Source of the DNA: Apiospora phragmitis
Taxonomy: Eukaryota; Ascomycota; Sordariomycetes; Amphisphaeriales; Apiosporaceae
Length of the DNA: 64,000 bases
Direction: 5' to 3'
Assembly (NCBI GenBank): GCA_038363925.1
Contig: JAQQWL010000003.1
Location: forward strand, 124,001 to 188,000
The first letter of the stretch is position 1. Each line of letters begins with the position of its first letter. Position numbers and translations under genes: made by a program. The notes beneath the pieces are model-generated. The model had not been told where the DNA came from. It was given only the letters and a program-made list of their open reading frames with translations, and did no database searches. Positions 47,690-58,950 of this stretch are shown piece after piece.

Positions 47690-48040
47690 TTTCGAGCTTT
47701 ATACCGTTGCCGTAGTTATTGTCATTTCCATGGCGTTGGTTCTGGGTTACCTCCGTTCCCCCTTTCCTAGTAAGCCTATTATTAAAGAAGGGTGATGTTT
47801 CCTGATCGCTATAGGATGGTGCCTTATCTTAGCGAGGAAGTGAATCACCCTTACCTCCGTCGTCTCTGTGCCGATCTGGCCCCTTTTATATAAGTAAACG
47901 AGGGCCTGGTTACTCTACTCCTATCGTGAGTGGCTAGTCTAAAAGAATGGTCGGCGAACTGCGGTAAATTTACTTACGTGCTAAAGATGGTCGTTCTGCA
48001 TACGAATGGTCATAGTTAGCTAAAGCGAGCCTGCTATCCC
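47690..48040 (+). repeat. Direct repeat, copy B
   Basis: Second copy of the 40,428-40,745 repeat, same orientation, about 7.3 kb downstream. Long exact words are shared (TTCTGGGTTACCTCCGTTCC; CCTTAT and GTCGTCTCT blocks; AGCTAAAGCGAGCCT near the 3' end). Differences are mostly transitions. Confidence 0.75.
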
Positions 48041-48059
48041 CGATACCCGCGGAGTGGCG

Positions 48060-48790
48060 CGTATTGGTGGTGGTGGGCTTTTAGGTCTCTATATTAACGA
48101 ATGGAACCGCCACCTCTGAGGATAAACAAGCTTTCCCGAGTTGGCTCATAGCAAGGTTCTGGCCGTATCCAAGCTAGTAGCCATTGAGATTTTGGAGGTC
48201 GACCTTGGAGTCCATAAATAATACTAGAAAGCAATCTTTGGTACATCTATCAACCTCGACTACCTCTAACTGCAAGACCCTGACCGGGAAAATCCCCGCA
48301 TTCTCTATTTCACCCAGCTTAAGGTGACGTAACCATCTCGTGTCCTTCTAGAAGCCACCATATAGGTGCAAAGCTTCGTAGAGGTACGGGACACCTTCCC
48401 CTATAATTTCGTATATATCTACCCACACTGGCTTCTAGGTGATATCGAAAATAATGGCACCATTTATCAAGGTGGGATTAGTAATAATATTAATCAAGTA
48501 GTTACGCTCCTTAATGGGACCGTAAAACAGTCCCTCGATTTTGTTATATCCCACATCGACGGACTGAGGAGTCGAAACTGTCCCATTAGAAGTTGGCATA
48601 ATATTTGGTACCGAGAAATTGGAATAGACGTACATCCTCAAGTTATATGTATAAACGGAAATAAATGGAATAAAGAGGATAGTGTGGTAAGATAGGAGGA
48701 ATAAGAAGAAAGAAAATTAAGGAGAGGATATGAATGGGGGTATTTATATTCTGTGCGATTCCTTACCCAGGCGGCCTAGTATAGAACAGC
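48060..48790 (+). pseudogene. Unrecognised protein remnant
   Basis: One plus frame gives continuous text with TAG/TAA at likely Gln sites: ARIGGGGLLGLYINEWNRHL, SFPELAHSKVLAVSKLVAIE, ILYFTQLKVT, VEVRDTFPYNFVYIYPHWLL, INQVVTLLNGTVKQSLDFVI and WYREIGIDVHPQVICINGNK. The part 48,366-48,695 is fully open. It looks like a soluble protein of at least 230 residues. I do not recognise it. It begins directly after direct repeat B. Confidence 0.45.
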
Positions 48791-49499
48791 CCTAGAGGCT
48801 TAAAAATACCGGCGCTAATGGTGTAGTATCGTAGCTACATCATCTATTAAATAACACACGATATCGAGGGAGGCCTCAATACGAGAAAGATCAAGGTTAC
48901 AACCAGAGACAGGCTTCTAAGTTGGCCAATAAAAAACGACTTCACGGCTAGATATGAAATTCCGTAGTCCTCTATAACACTCTATAATCGACCAGCCTAG
49001 CGACCAGGTATTATATAAACCTATACTTCTTTTATTAAATAGAATCCCTCTTTCTTTTCTTTCTTTACTTTCTTCACTTTTCTTAATAATAAGACCTCCA
49101 CAACGATATACACCTCCGAAAACATTATTATTAACTCTGCTCATAAAGCATAAAAGATCAGGTGTTAAACTCTTTCTTTAATACGGCCGCTGCCCTTAAA
49201 ACACTATTACTACTTAAATGCCTCGATAAAAGTAACTCGGAAAGTACGATATTAAACGACATGTTACGTTTTTTTAAAAATAATCCCGTAAAATGTAATA
49301 AGGAGCTGAGAAGGGTATTAGATAAGCTTTATAAGGTTGGGTTAAGCATGACGGAACGACGAATAACGATCTAATACGAGCACGTTCCCTTAGCCCTGAA
49401 CCACTATGCAGCTCATCCTTAGGCGGAACCGGCCAGGCGAAGGGCTATCTTCCCGCGCAGTACGATCGGGAGGGTTTAACGTCCCTCGAAGCATTCCTT
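48791..49499. other. Decayed DNA with one short frame
   Basis: Plus frame 49,162-49,374 (FFNTAAALKTLLLLKCLDKS, CNKELRRVLDKLYKVGLSM) is open, hydrophobic and unassigned. The rest has no definable feature. Confidence 0.35.
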
Positions 49500-50035
49500 C
49501 CGCGAGAGCACTGCGCATGGTCTCGCCCCAGCCCTGCTGTAGCAGTGCCGATAGAGCAGGCCGCCTCAGAAGTACCTGGGGCGAAGCTTTCAGGAACCCC
49601 ACGTCGAAAGCGGAAGGGAAGACAAACAGATAGCCCAAGGCCACCTAAACGTGTAAGTGGCTGTCCGGCTGGATCTATCTGGCAATAACGAGTCTGTGCG
49701 CCTAGTCGAGGTCGTCTCCAGGATTACGCCGGATGCCCAAAGCTTCTGTGGAATCGACGACGTGCATTGTGGTATGATGGCCTGGGTAAGAATCGTGGAG
49801 TAGCGAAGACCTTTCGTCCTATGTGTTAGCAGGTCTGCCTTTCCTGTCGTTTATTGTGCGGCCGGGCCGTTATAGGTTCCTAGTACCGCTTGTTTAGGAC
49901 GAATAGTCGCAGAGGTTCAGCGGGCATAATTCTATGAATCGAAAATGGGTGCGTATAATATGTAACGAAATAGCTAGGATATTAAAGAACCCAGAGGTCG
50001 GGGTGATAATCCGTAATAGGAAGTAAATAGCGTAC
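49500..50035 (+). pseudogene. Unnamed AT-hook-like protein, copy 2
   Basis: Paralogue of the minus-strand remnant at 31,863-32,432, in opposite orientation. It reads SGTPRRKRKGRQ, PKRVSGCPAGSIWQ (AT-hook core degraded to SGCP), LVEVVSRITPDAQSFC, then VLAGLPFLSFIVRPGRYRF and SMNRKWVRIICNEIARILKN. Relative to copy 1 there is a one-base length difference just after the AQ-FC/YC motif near 49,745, and more TAG codons. Divergence includes non-RIP substitutions, so these are old paralogues, not a recent duplication. Confidence 0.6.
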
Positions 50036-50169
50036 TGGCCTACGGGGTGTGCGTTAACAGGAGTTAAAACTCGAAGCCTTACGCCCTTGGCGGTAAAGTT
50101 ACTGGTAAAATATAGAAAACGAAGCTTTACTACTTGTATTTAAGGTTAACTGTTTAGGAACCCTATCTC

Positions 50170-50945
50170 TTCCGAGACAAAGGTCCTCAGGAAGCGGCTT
50201 ATACAGCTACATCTCCCACCCGTCGTTCCGACCGCTCGTACCACAAGAATCCCCAAATCTCTTTAGCATATAGACTAGCCCTAGGGTTATAACTTATGTC
50301 CGAAAGTCCTTTCCTTTTAAAGTAAACCCCAGGTTCGACCTCGTTTCCGATCCCTACATGCAAGTCCTGGAGGTTATCACGCCTATAAAGAACTTCTACG
50401 TCGTGAACATCTACAACTAAACAGATAAGAAGGGATCCTTTACCGTGCAGAGATTTCTCGACCTTAACCCGCTAATTACGCCTGTACTAATCGTAGGCGA
50501 TCTTAACCTCCACCACCCGTGGTGGAATCCTTTAGCTCAGAGCTCACCTCTCTCTAAGCGTCTTACAGGCTACCTCCACGCGGCCCAGGCCACGCTACTC
50601 ATCGATCATGCTACTATAGAGTCTCAGGGTGGGACATTTCATCGGCCCAACTCCAGGAAAACGTCGGTAATAGACCTGGCCTTCTCCATCGGCTTCCGGA
50701 GCCTCCATTGGCAGGACTGGTCGTACCTCCCAGGGACAGGATCCGACCACGAGGCTGTCAGTCTCCGAGCGTTCCTCCCAGCATACCAGGCAGCAAGACC
50801 GCTTCTGCCCCAGTTCTGCACCAAAAGGGCCGACTGGGAAAAGTTTCGAAAACGACTCGAGGAGGTTACTGTTTCCCTAAAGACCACTATAAACGCTGCG
50901 GCCACTCGAGGAGACTTCGAGTGCGTTGCTGGATCGCTTTAATAA
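50170..50945 (+). mobile_element. Tad-like LINE, endonuclease fragment
   Basis: The endonuclease of non-LTR retrotransposons nicks target DNA to prime reverse transcription. Plus text: VITYVRKSFPFKVNPRFDLV (about 50,285-50,345), FYVVNIYN, PVLIVGDLNLHHPWWNP (50,478-50,530), SVIDLAFSIG (50,668-50,697) and GSDHEAVSL (50,740-50,766), the AP-endonuclease-like motif order of Tad1-clade elements. 50,445-50,942 is open, so this piece is only lightly mutated. It ends at TAA near 50,942; the reverse-transcriptase part is absent here, and a scrap of one lies at 62,745-62,890. Confidence 0.75.
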
Positions 50946-50989
50946 GCTATTAATGGCGATTGGATAAACAAACCTAGCCTGGATATATA

Positions 50990-51560
50990 GATTTAATATC
51001 AGCCTAACGCATACGGTATCTACTTAAAGCTTCTGTCCATTCGGCAGCTGATTTCTGCTCCCTTTCCACTTGTGCGAGACGAAGTCTCTCACGAGCGCTC
51101 TCCCGCGCTTTCCGTATTTCCTCCGCCACTTTTCGTCTTGCCTCCTCCGCCGCCCTTCGTTACTCTTCATCTTTTTACGCCTTCTCTCGAATATATTGAT
51201 TGTTAAGTGTGTAATTTCCTAGACACTTCCGTTCCGCCTTGTCTTCAGGCATCTATTTTCCGTTATTTGGCGTAGAATAACAGCTCTAATATTGTTTAGC
51301 CTTAGGACTAACCTGCGCCTATCTCCCTTAAGGCTAACTTCCATCGTCGTACCGTATTATCTATTTATCCCTGGTATAGGTAACACAGCGTGTAAATAGC
51401 TGCCGACTTTAAGCTGCGCGACGATACAGCGGCTGCTGGCTTGATATTAGTGAGGGTGCAGAGGATGTCGAAACCGTGCTTGAAGGACCCCAGGGAATTT
51501 ATATATCTAGGGTTTCCACGAGATTTATTATAGCCTGTGCAACTGTACACACCTTTTTTC
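50990..51560 (-). pseudogene. Coiled-coil remnant
   Basis: Minus text near 51,185-51,025 reads REKA-TAG-type stops then RRAAEEARRKVAEEIRKA and ARERLRLAQVEREQKSAAEW, a strongly charged coiled coil with stops at Gln sites. Upstream, 51,550-51,365 is open (PRYINSLGSFKHGFDILCTL, NIKPAAAVSSRSLKSAAIY). Whether both belong to one gene is unclear. Family unknown. Confidence 0.4.
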
Positions 51561-51889
51561 GGATGCTTTAACTCTAGTATTGTATCGGGATCCTATATTC
51601 TAGATCGAGACTGGGATCGGGACTAATACCTTATAGTGGCGGTGGAAGAAACGGAAGACCTAGAGAACTAATAGTAAAGAACGGCATAAAAGAGAGTATT
51701 TATAATACGCTGAGCCCCTTACGAGTCACCCCTCGCGAGCCACCTTTCTTACCTATTAATAGCTCTAATATAGCGCAGGTGTGTGTATAGCGCTTAGCCA
51801 GGTATCTATAACGTATATGCGGTACGAACTAGCTTCTAAAAATAATAAGGGCGAGGTTATCCAAAGGCGGTAAATAAGAGATATCCAAG

Positions 51890-52390
51890 AGTTATAAAGA
51901 ATACTAAACGATAAGCATTAGCGTTAACAACCTCGATTCGAACGCCTTCGACTCCGCCTTAATTAAATCTACATTTATATATAAGAGGGCGAGACTTCGA
52001 CACAGCGCATAATACTATATATTAACGAGTATAAAGCGCCTCACAAAATTATTACCTAATATCTCCGCGTAGGGCTTCGCTCGATAAATATATATAAAGA
52101 GGTCGTAAATCGGGCTACGATCTTAACCGTAGCGGACCCCGAGGCTCTATTCTAATACTATTCGGAACGGCTCGTCGCGGCTGCTATAACGTAAACGCTC
52201 TACTACATAACTAAGGGTAGATTAGAGTACGGCCTAGTTACTACGGGGGAGGCGATTGTTTTTTTTTTAAAAGTGGACTAGTCCGACCCTACGACCCTAT
52301 TATACCATTTCGCCGAACCGCGGGCGGAGGTGGTCGCGCACCCGCGTAATGCGCGTTATTGTACGGAGGTTAGCCAAATACTTACTTTTA
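51890..52390 (+). pseudogene. C-terminal part of an unnamed fungal protein family (EYKAPHK motif)
   Basis: Plus text: INEYKAPHKIIT (near 52,030-52,065), LRSINIYKEVVNRATI, ALF-TAG-YYSERLVAAAIT, LEYGLVTTGEAIVFF (52,212-52,265) and DPTTLLYHFAEPRAEV. From memory this matches the C-terminal half of a common Pezizomycotina family of uncharacterised proteins, in which an EYKAPHKL motif is followed by QYGYVCTGEAFVFL. The Glu-x-Lys pattern is compatible with a nuclease-like fold, but that is inference only. The N-terminal part of the same family is visible at 60,780-61,370. Confidence 0.5.
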
Positions 52391-52499
52391 GTTTTAGGTA
52401 ACATGATCGGAAATAGGTGTAAATAACTGAGTTATAATACTGGTAAGTACGGACTAGAAGGGCTGTATTAAGACTTCAGGGTATAATGAGCACATGCTA

Positions 52500-52890
52500 T
52501 TATTTAAGTACCTAGGAGAATAGTCAGATGCGATTCGGCTAATTACTTAAATATATTATTGCCGTATACGCAGCTTTACGCATTCGCGGATTATAATATC
52601 GTTACCGAGCTCAAACAGTTGGCGCTATTTAGACTCTACTCTACGCTATACGTCTTTCGCTTAACTGAGCAAGGAGCACACGGCATTACGAGCCTTATAA
52701 ATTACAGCTTTATAAACACGTCTATATCAGAAATTGGAGACCGGACCTTGAGAGAAGTAATTACACTATATGCTACCTGTTACTTAAAGAATTTATAGGA
52801 TTACTTTAAATTTCAGGAAGTAATTCTCCGCCAGAATGAGTTTTCGAGAGACCTCGTTAGACAAGTACGGGATCGGCTCGACTAAGCTAA
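52500..52890 (+). pseudogene. BTB/POZ protein, C-terminal part
   Basis: Text from about 52,541: LYAFADYNIVTELKQLALF, RLTEQGAHGITSLINYSF, LREVITLYATCYLKNL, TAG, then YFKFQEVILRQNEFSRDLVR near 52,800-52,860. The order (YALADKY-like helix, LK--A, LR--V--YA, closing DL-R) is that of the region following the BTB fold in fungal BTB proteins, probably adaptors for cullin ligases. The BTB domain itself is not readable upstream. Confidence 0.65.
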
Positions 52891-54590
52891 CAAGTGATAG
52901 GGGCGACGAGCGGGTATAGTATATAGCTATCCTAAATTTAAACTCGAAGTGCAGTTTTTGGCTCGTTTGCCCAGTAAAGTGCCTCCGAATAGCTATTAAT
53001 ATAGGCCGCCTAAATTAATAAGCAGGAATATCACCCAGTCAAGCCCCTGTATAGCTTTAAGCAGAATTTCGAGAATAATAAGCTTCAGAAGCATTAGCGG
53101 GATATGGATGAACTTGTAGAATCGATTTAAGGTCAGATCCAACACAGTTTCTACGAAGAATCGAATCAAAATATAGGTGTAAAACTGTAAATTATTAGGA
53201 AACGTAACGTAGCCGCCGTAAACCTCACCGGTCCGCACGGATCCGTTAACGGGAACGTAAAACTAGGATATACTATCTTGTACAACGATCGAAACGAATA
53301 AGAAAAGGGAGAATAGAAACATATAATTAATTTAGTAGTCACCTTAAATACTATTGCTGTCCGAGGGTGCATATACTATATTAGATATACTCCGCTTTAA
53401 ATATCAAGTTATTCGACCCCGGTTTGCGTTAATTGACTCTAATACTTATAAGTAGTTTAATATTAATGCTCGGTTAGAGTTAAAGGGGATATTATTATAT
53501 AATTAAGTAACGAGCGCAACACTTGCACTTGCAGGCCTTAGGTATAGGCCGAAGTAATAGAAAATTTATGTGATTGGATACTAGATACAGAACACCGCAC
53601 CTATAATTTAATAATCTCCAAATAGATAAGTAGACTATAACCCAAGGATGTGTCATAAACTGTCCCTAGACCGATATAGCCTGCTAGTCCGGATAATTAA
53701 GGTAATAGAAGCGCTGAACGAAGACGTGGTGTTTAACGCGCTAGGATGCGCGGCAAAGGGCTTGCGCTCTTATCTATAGGCATAAATATAATTCTCCTGA
53801 GGTGTCAACGATTCCTCCTAACTTAGTAACGCTATCTACTATAGCACGCGTTCTTCTAACATCACCACTAATTCCAGTCCATTCCGCCCTACTATTAGTT
53901 CAACGCCGATAAGATTGACTCTAATAATCGAACTAACCAGCTACAAGACTTTAATACGTAATAATAGCGCTAATCGCGAATAAATAACGATCGTAAAGTA
54001 TATTAATACAGTCGGCCGATCTTTACGACCGTTAATCGTCTTCAAGGGGGCCTCAGCCCAGCACTAATTATTTCCCGACAAAGAAGCTGAGGTAAACTAC
54101 CCCTATAAGGTTTGGACTCTCCGTAAAAACACAGCCCTTCGCCCGGTGCTTTTCTCAGGAATATACCATATATTCGCACGCTACCCATAACCGAAACGCG
54201 GCGGCTAACACGAGCATGAAGGTGCTTCCGTAGTAGGTATGGACTTCCCAGAAGCCTAGAGGGCCACTAGCAGAAAAACGCCAGTCGTTCGTCATGGCGG
54301 CCTAGTCGGATCAAACTGGGTAGAGTCGCCATGGCCGATTATAGCAAGGCAAATGCAATGTCTTACCTATTAATGTGTTTCTAAACACCATGGCTAATCT
54401 ATAGCGTATACGTCAACCTAACTGGCCGTCAGGATCTTAAGTCTGGTCCAATATAAGTACGGCAGCCCGGATCTCTTATCCATTCTTTTACTTCCTTCCT
54501 GTACCGCCTCTTCAAGAACTGGCCAGCTATAAACAGCTCCTAGGCTACGGTAAGCCTACTCTACGACCTGCGCTTTATTCCTGCCGGACT
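52891..54590. other. Decayed DNA, nothing definable
   Basis: TpA-rich with a GC-richer patch around 54,090-54,340 that I cannot translate into anything recognisable. Minus frames at 52,996-53,372 are hydrophobic and likely chance. Confidence 0.4.
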
Positions 54591-55280
54591 GAGTGTGCTA
54601 GCCACGCTGCTCCATGCGTTCGGTGTACTTTATAACCATCGACAAGTAGTACAGCCGCTAAAAGCTTACCAGCTATTCTATATAAAGTTCCACCTCGAGC
54701 TTCTATTTCTTTTAGTTATCCAGATCGTTCTATCATTCGCGGTCGTGATTATGTTCGCTACGCTCGCAGTTTTTATCGAAACCAACATTTAGACGGTATA
54801 CCTACTTAGTTCCATTATAACAGTAAGCATAATAAGTCAGGTACATTAGCCGACGGGTAGAGTTTACTATCGATGCTAACGTCTCTAATGCTTTTGGATA
54901 AGCAGGATATAGCCATCAGTGCATAAATCATTAAATCTGCTCCGGCTCGCTATGTATTTGCCGATAATCATGGGTTCATTTTTAGCGGGCGTTATTATAG
55001 CTGGTGTCCATGCCTACCACGGAAGCATCGTTATGCTCGTATCTATAGCCACATTTCGGTTATGGGTAGCGTGGGAATAGATGGTATATTCTCCGAAAAA
55101 GCACCGGACAAAGGGCTGCGTCTTTATGGAGGCGTTTCTTTTTTCGATAATAGCTATAGCCGGTACTATGGGTATAACGTGTGCCAAAAACTGGCGTCTT
55201 CTTCCTATACTTAGGCTCTACATGCTACTGGTGAGTAGTGCTTTATCCTATATGAAAATGAATACTCTAACAAATTAGGT
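54591..55280 (+). pseudogene. Multi-pass membrane protein remnant
   Basis: Plus text contains several predicted membrane segments: LELLFLLVIQIVLSFAVVIM (near 54,690-54,750), YLLSSIITVSIIS, YLPIIMGSFLAGVIIAGVHA (near 54,955-55,015) and AFLFSIIAIAGTMGI (near 55,132-55,175). An NWRLLPILRLYMLLVSSAL segment follows. Stops include TAG at several points. No transporter signature recognised; it could be an integral membrane protein of unknown role. Confidence 0.45.
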
Positions 55281-57611
55281 CATCTCTGTTAGCTATAGAC
55301 TAAAAGACCTCTTGGTCGCGATTTAGGCAATCCGGTGTTAGAATAGTAGCGATGAATAATCGGACAATCTGGGACCTAATTGATCCCTGGTCCCCGGTGA
55401 CGGACTGAGATACTCTATTGGGAGAGTAGCCATGGAGCTTTGGAAGTTTATCAAGATACTCTGTTCCCCAGACCTAGTTATCGAGTCGTAGTTTCCGAGC
55501 CTCTACTACTGCATTCTAAAATATATAACGCCAGTTAAGTAATAGCCGTCATTTAATATGGCCTTAAAAGCACGGCCACAGATATGCACTTAGTATCCCG
55601 GCTAGAATCGAGCTTATCCATCTTCTAATCGTTGGTGACTTTATCTGTATAGTCCAATGTCAAGTTAATAGAACCGTGGGTCTGTAGATATGAGGACCCC
55701 CAGTAGCTATAAGTGGCCTTCGAATATCGATAAAGCTTTATTCTTACGTTAACATAATGTACGATTCTATGCTTACGTTTAATTAATATTAAGCGTACAA
55801 TTAAGACTATTAAAGTCGAAGGTCGTCTACGTAATAGTACCCTTTATTCCATCGGCGCACGTATAGAGAATAGTATTATAAAAACCGCCGAACGGCTGGC
55901 TATCCGTTACACTATATTGAAATGCGTGCAACAACGCGGGATTCGACAGGTCGAAGCTGACATTTCCTCGTGCATTCAATCCCTGGTGGTCGAAGTTCCT
56001 GATCTCCTAAGCAAATTTACTGAGGGTCGCAGCCTGGCAGCCTATCGTATTCGTCCGGCTACGTATTAGCGAAACAACTGCCGATAATATAGTTAAAACG
56101 GCGATAGCGTGCTGCATAATGGTTAAATAACCGGGTTAAATAAAGTTTAAGCGAATGTCCGCAACTAAAGCATAGCTTAAGAATTACGTCGCGGAGGGCT
56201 AAGGCTACCGCTCCCTAGATATCTAGCTAGCCAGCCGTTTTTACGCGAATTAATATCAAAAGATCATATATTTACTCGGCTAAATATACGCGTACTTTAA
56301 TATCTTTAAAACGTTTATAAACTAAAGCTAATTGTAGCTAGAAGTGCTTTCGCTTTTAAATACTTTATCCCCTTATCCTAAAAAAAAGATCGTTTAATCG
56401 AATTAGTTTTAATGCTATAAAGTAGCCCAGTAATAGTCTATAAATCCAGTATATTAGTCTAGATTCGGCTCTAACTCCTAAGTTGGGCATTCGTATCTAA
56501 TCCCTTTTATAAAGTAGTATAGGAATCTACTTCTGGTGTTATAGTGCCCTATTATAGTATCCATATTATGATCTGATTTGCCCCCCCTAATTACGGGCCG
56601 CTGCTGGCCCTCCAGCTAAATAGCCACAGAACCATCTCGTTCGTACACCCAGAGTAAGTCCACGTCCGGCCCGTCCCCTAGCAAGCGCTCCTTATTTTTA
56701 ACTAACACGCCATGGAATACAGTATTAGGCGTTTATAAAGTGTAAAGAACCCGCGCTACGACTAGATTTAATAACTAATATGTTCGGATCTCTAAGCCTT
56801 CTAAAGCTGATATAAAACCTTACGTTACTATGTTTTATGCTTCCTTTCGTCATATATAATCTATTCTGACTAAAAGTTGCGATATGCGACTATAGTTCAG
56901 TACAGTAAAATCCAAGTTCAGCGTCCGTAATAGATATATAATAAGTATCCGTCTAGTATACTGTAGGGCTTTTTACCCAGTGTATTTTAATGAGTTATAG
57001 GTACCTATTAGTGTTCTATTAAAGCGCTAGAAAGATATATTTTTAACGCTTCCATGTACCGCTATTACTAGAAACGTACTAAGATACTGGCCTTAGCAGT
57101 AGCGGTACGTGTTAACGCTAAATATATAGCCTTATAAGAGTCTTGCTTGGCGATGACTAGTATTTCCCCCACATCGCTTACGCACGGCGATGGCGCCTTA
57201 AAGTATTTCGGGTTCTTATTTTTAATATTAGAGAGGCGGACGCTGAACTTGGATTTTACTATACGGTATGTATTAATGCAAAGTTTGTGTAGAACCGTGT
57301 CTAAAAGGCGCTTTTATATAGATTCCGCTCCCCTGGTCCGGTTATGGCGTAACAGCACCGGCTGAATAACGGCATTATTAACGACGTAGCCCTAAATAAG
57401 CTTTTACCGTGTATACTATAACTATCCGATTCGGATCATAATAGGCGCATTTAGTACTAAAAGTCGACCTAGGTAAAAGTTAGCTCCTGTCTCAAAATTT
57501 CCAAAAAGCGCTATAGTATAGTTACAGTTTTCTAACTCATATAGATGGGCATCTCGTCATAACTACGTCCTTAAGGCTTAGGTAGGTAAGGAAAGTCGCA
57601 GTATAAGAAGC
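55281..57611. other. RIP-degraded DNA, nothing definable
   Basis: Long TpA-rich stretch. Plus frame 57,147-57,365 is open for 72 codons but shows no domain. No RNA gene or repeat recognised. Confidence 0.4.
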
Positions 57612-58382
57612 ATGGCAACTGGGTTAGATCCCTCATATAAGTCAGGTACCAAACGAGCCATGGATACGACCGCGCTTACACGACTAAGCCTAGACAGCGA
57701 AGCCATAACGTCCCTTTTAATACGTACTACCCATAATCTCCTCTTACACATAATATTATCGGATACAGTTAGGATTCATCAAGCCTCCAGGTATTGCCGA
57801 GGATAGGCTGGAGGCGCCTCCGATAGTTTAGTAAACAATGAGGCATTATTACTTCAAGGTTTCATTTCCTATCTAGTAAAGGCCTCTAACACTAGTTCGC
57901 TTACATTGCTAACTACCTTAGTATATTTACACCGCTTAAAAGGGAAGCTCGCGTTAGCGACACGTAAATATAAATATACAATGTATCGTATCTTCCTAGC
58001 TACGCTTATAGTAACGATAAAGTATCTATATAACTGGTCGCCGAGGGAACAAGAAGTAGGCTAAATATAGTCGTTGGTCTTGTAGGCCCGTTAGTTTCCG
58101 GTTCACTTTACCGGATATTAACCTGATAGAGGTCGAGATATTATCCTTACTCGAATGGCGGCTAGGCGTCACTAAAGATGACTTCGTCCACGTTCAGGTG
58201 CTATATATGGGCCCCGTAGGGCAGGCGAGAATAAGCCACCAGGTTCGGTACACCGGCGTCCACACCTTGGATAATAGACATAGCTAGCGACGTAGCTGAA
58301 ACACGGGAAAGAATGGTAGACCTAGTAGAACTGCGAGTACGCCGATCCTCGGCTTGGGAACAGATGGAATCAAGACCAATGT
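57612..58382 (+). pseudogene. PHO85-type (Pcl-like) cyclin, RIP-killed and frameshifted
   Basis: Cyclins of this class activate the Pho85 kinase. ATG 57,612 opens SLDSEAITSLLIRTTHNLLL (no known motif), a TAG at 57,804, then NNEALLLQGFISYLVKASNT, LTLLTTLVYLHRLKGKL and YRIFLATLIVTIKYLYNW (57,980-58,037), the core helices of the cyclin box. Directly after it the frame moves by one base: an apparent extra G in CCGAGGGAAC (58,041-58,050). The next frame reads NKK-TAG-AKYSRW (the TAG at 58,057 standing for Trp), SFRFTLPDINLIEVEILSL and LEWRLGVTKDDFVHVQVLY, the end of the box. It closes with TAA near 58,375-58,380 after a charged tail. Length fits a Pcl-type protein. Confidence 0.75.
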
Positions 58383-58950
58383 AAAGCTGAGCCGAGCGTG
58401 CCTTAAGACCGTAATCTAGTATTATGCTCTTTAACTCTATTTAATAGAATGACTCTCTTGTATTTAAATAGCCTACTTTGTACTAAGACCTACTATTTAT
58501 CTTGCTTATTAGTATAATTTAATACCGCTAAGAACTATACGAAGCGGCCTACTTTACGTAGCCCACGCCCGGGTCCCTGCGCTAATGTATATATATAGAC
58601 TAAGGGAACTTTACCATCCATGACTGACTTCTGTCCTGGAGTGCCGAATAAAGCTGCTATTAGGACAATAAATAGATACACGTAGCGTAATGTGGCACGA
58701 TCATATTAAGGTAGTGTTTTATTCGGCGCAAATACTTGCTCGATTAGTAGACAGCTCTTAAGGATCTATTCGACGAGCTATTACGGGTACACGGAATAAA
58801 GATTAGATTGTGGCTTTCAGTTACCGTCACCCTTCCATCTTATCCTCTTCCACAAGCCTTCAAGCAATGGCCGGGGTAAATGGAGCATAGAGAAGCCCCG
58901 AGGTATTGTCCTAACATCCTGAATTGTTATTACGTAGGGTACTGTAGCTA
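58383..58950. other. AT-rich decayed DNA
   Basis: Lies between the convergent cyclin and hydrolase remnants; no terminator or other site can be defined. Confidence 0.5.

Noticed and set aside
49390..49644. Minus-strand frame of 84 codons
   Set aside because: It is the shadow of copy 2 of the AT-hook-like gene, whose plus-strand text aligns with copy 1.
52996..53372. Two hydrophobic minus-strand frames
   Set aside because: Composition-driven, with no family signature; they lie in RIP-degraded DNA downstream of the BTB remnant.
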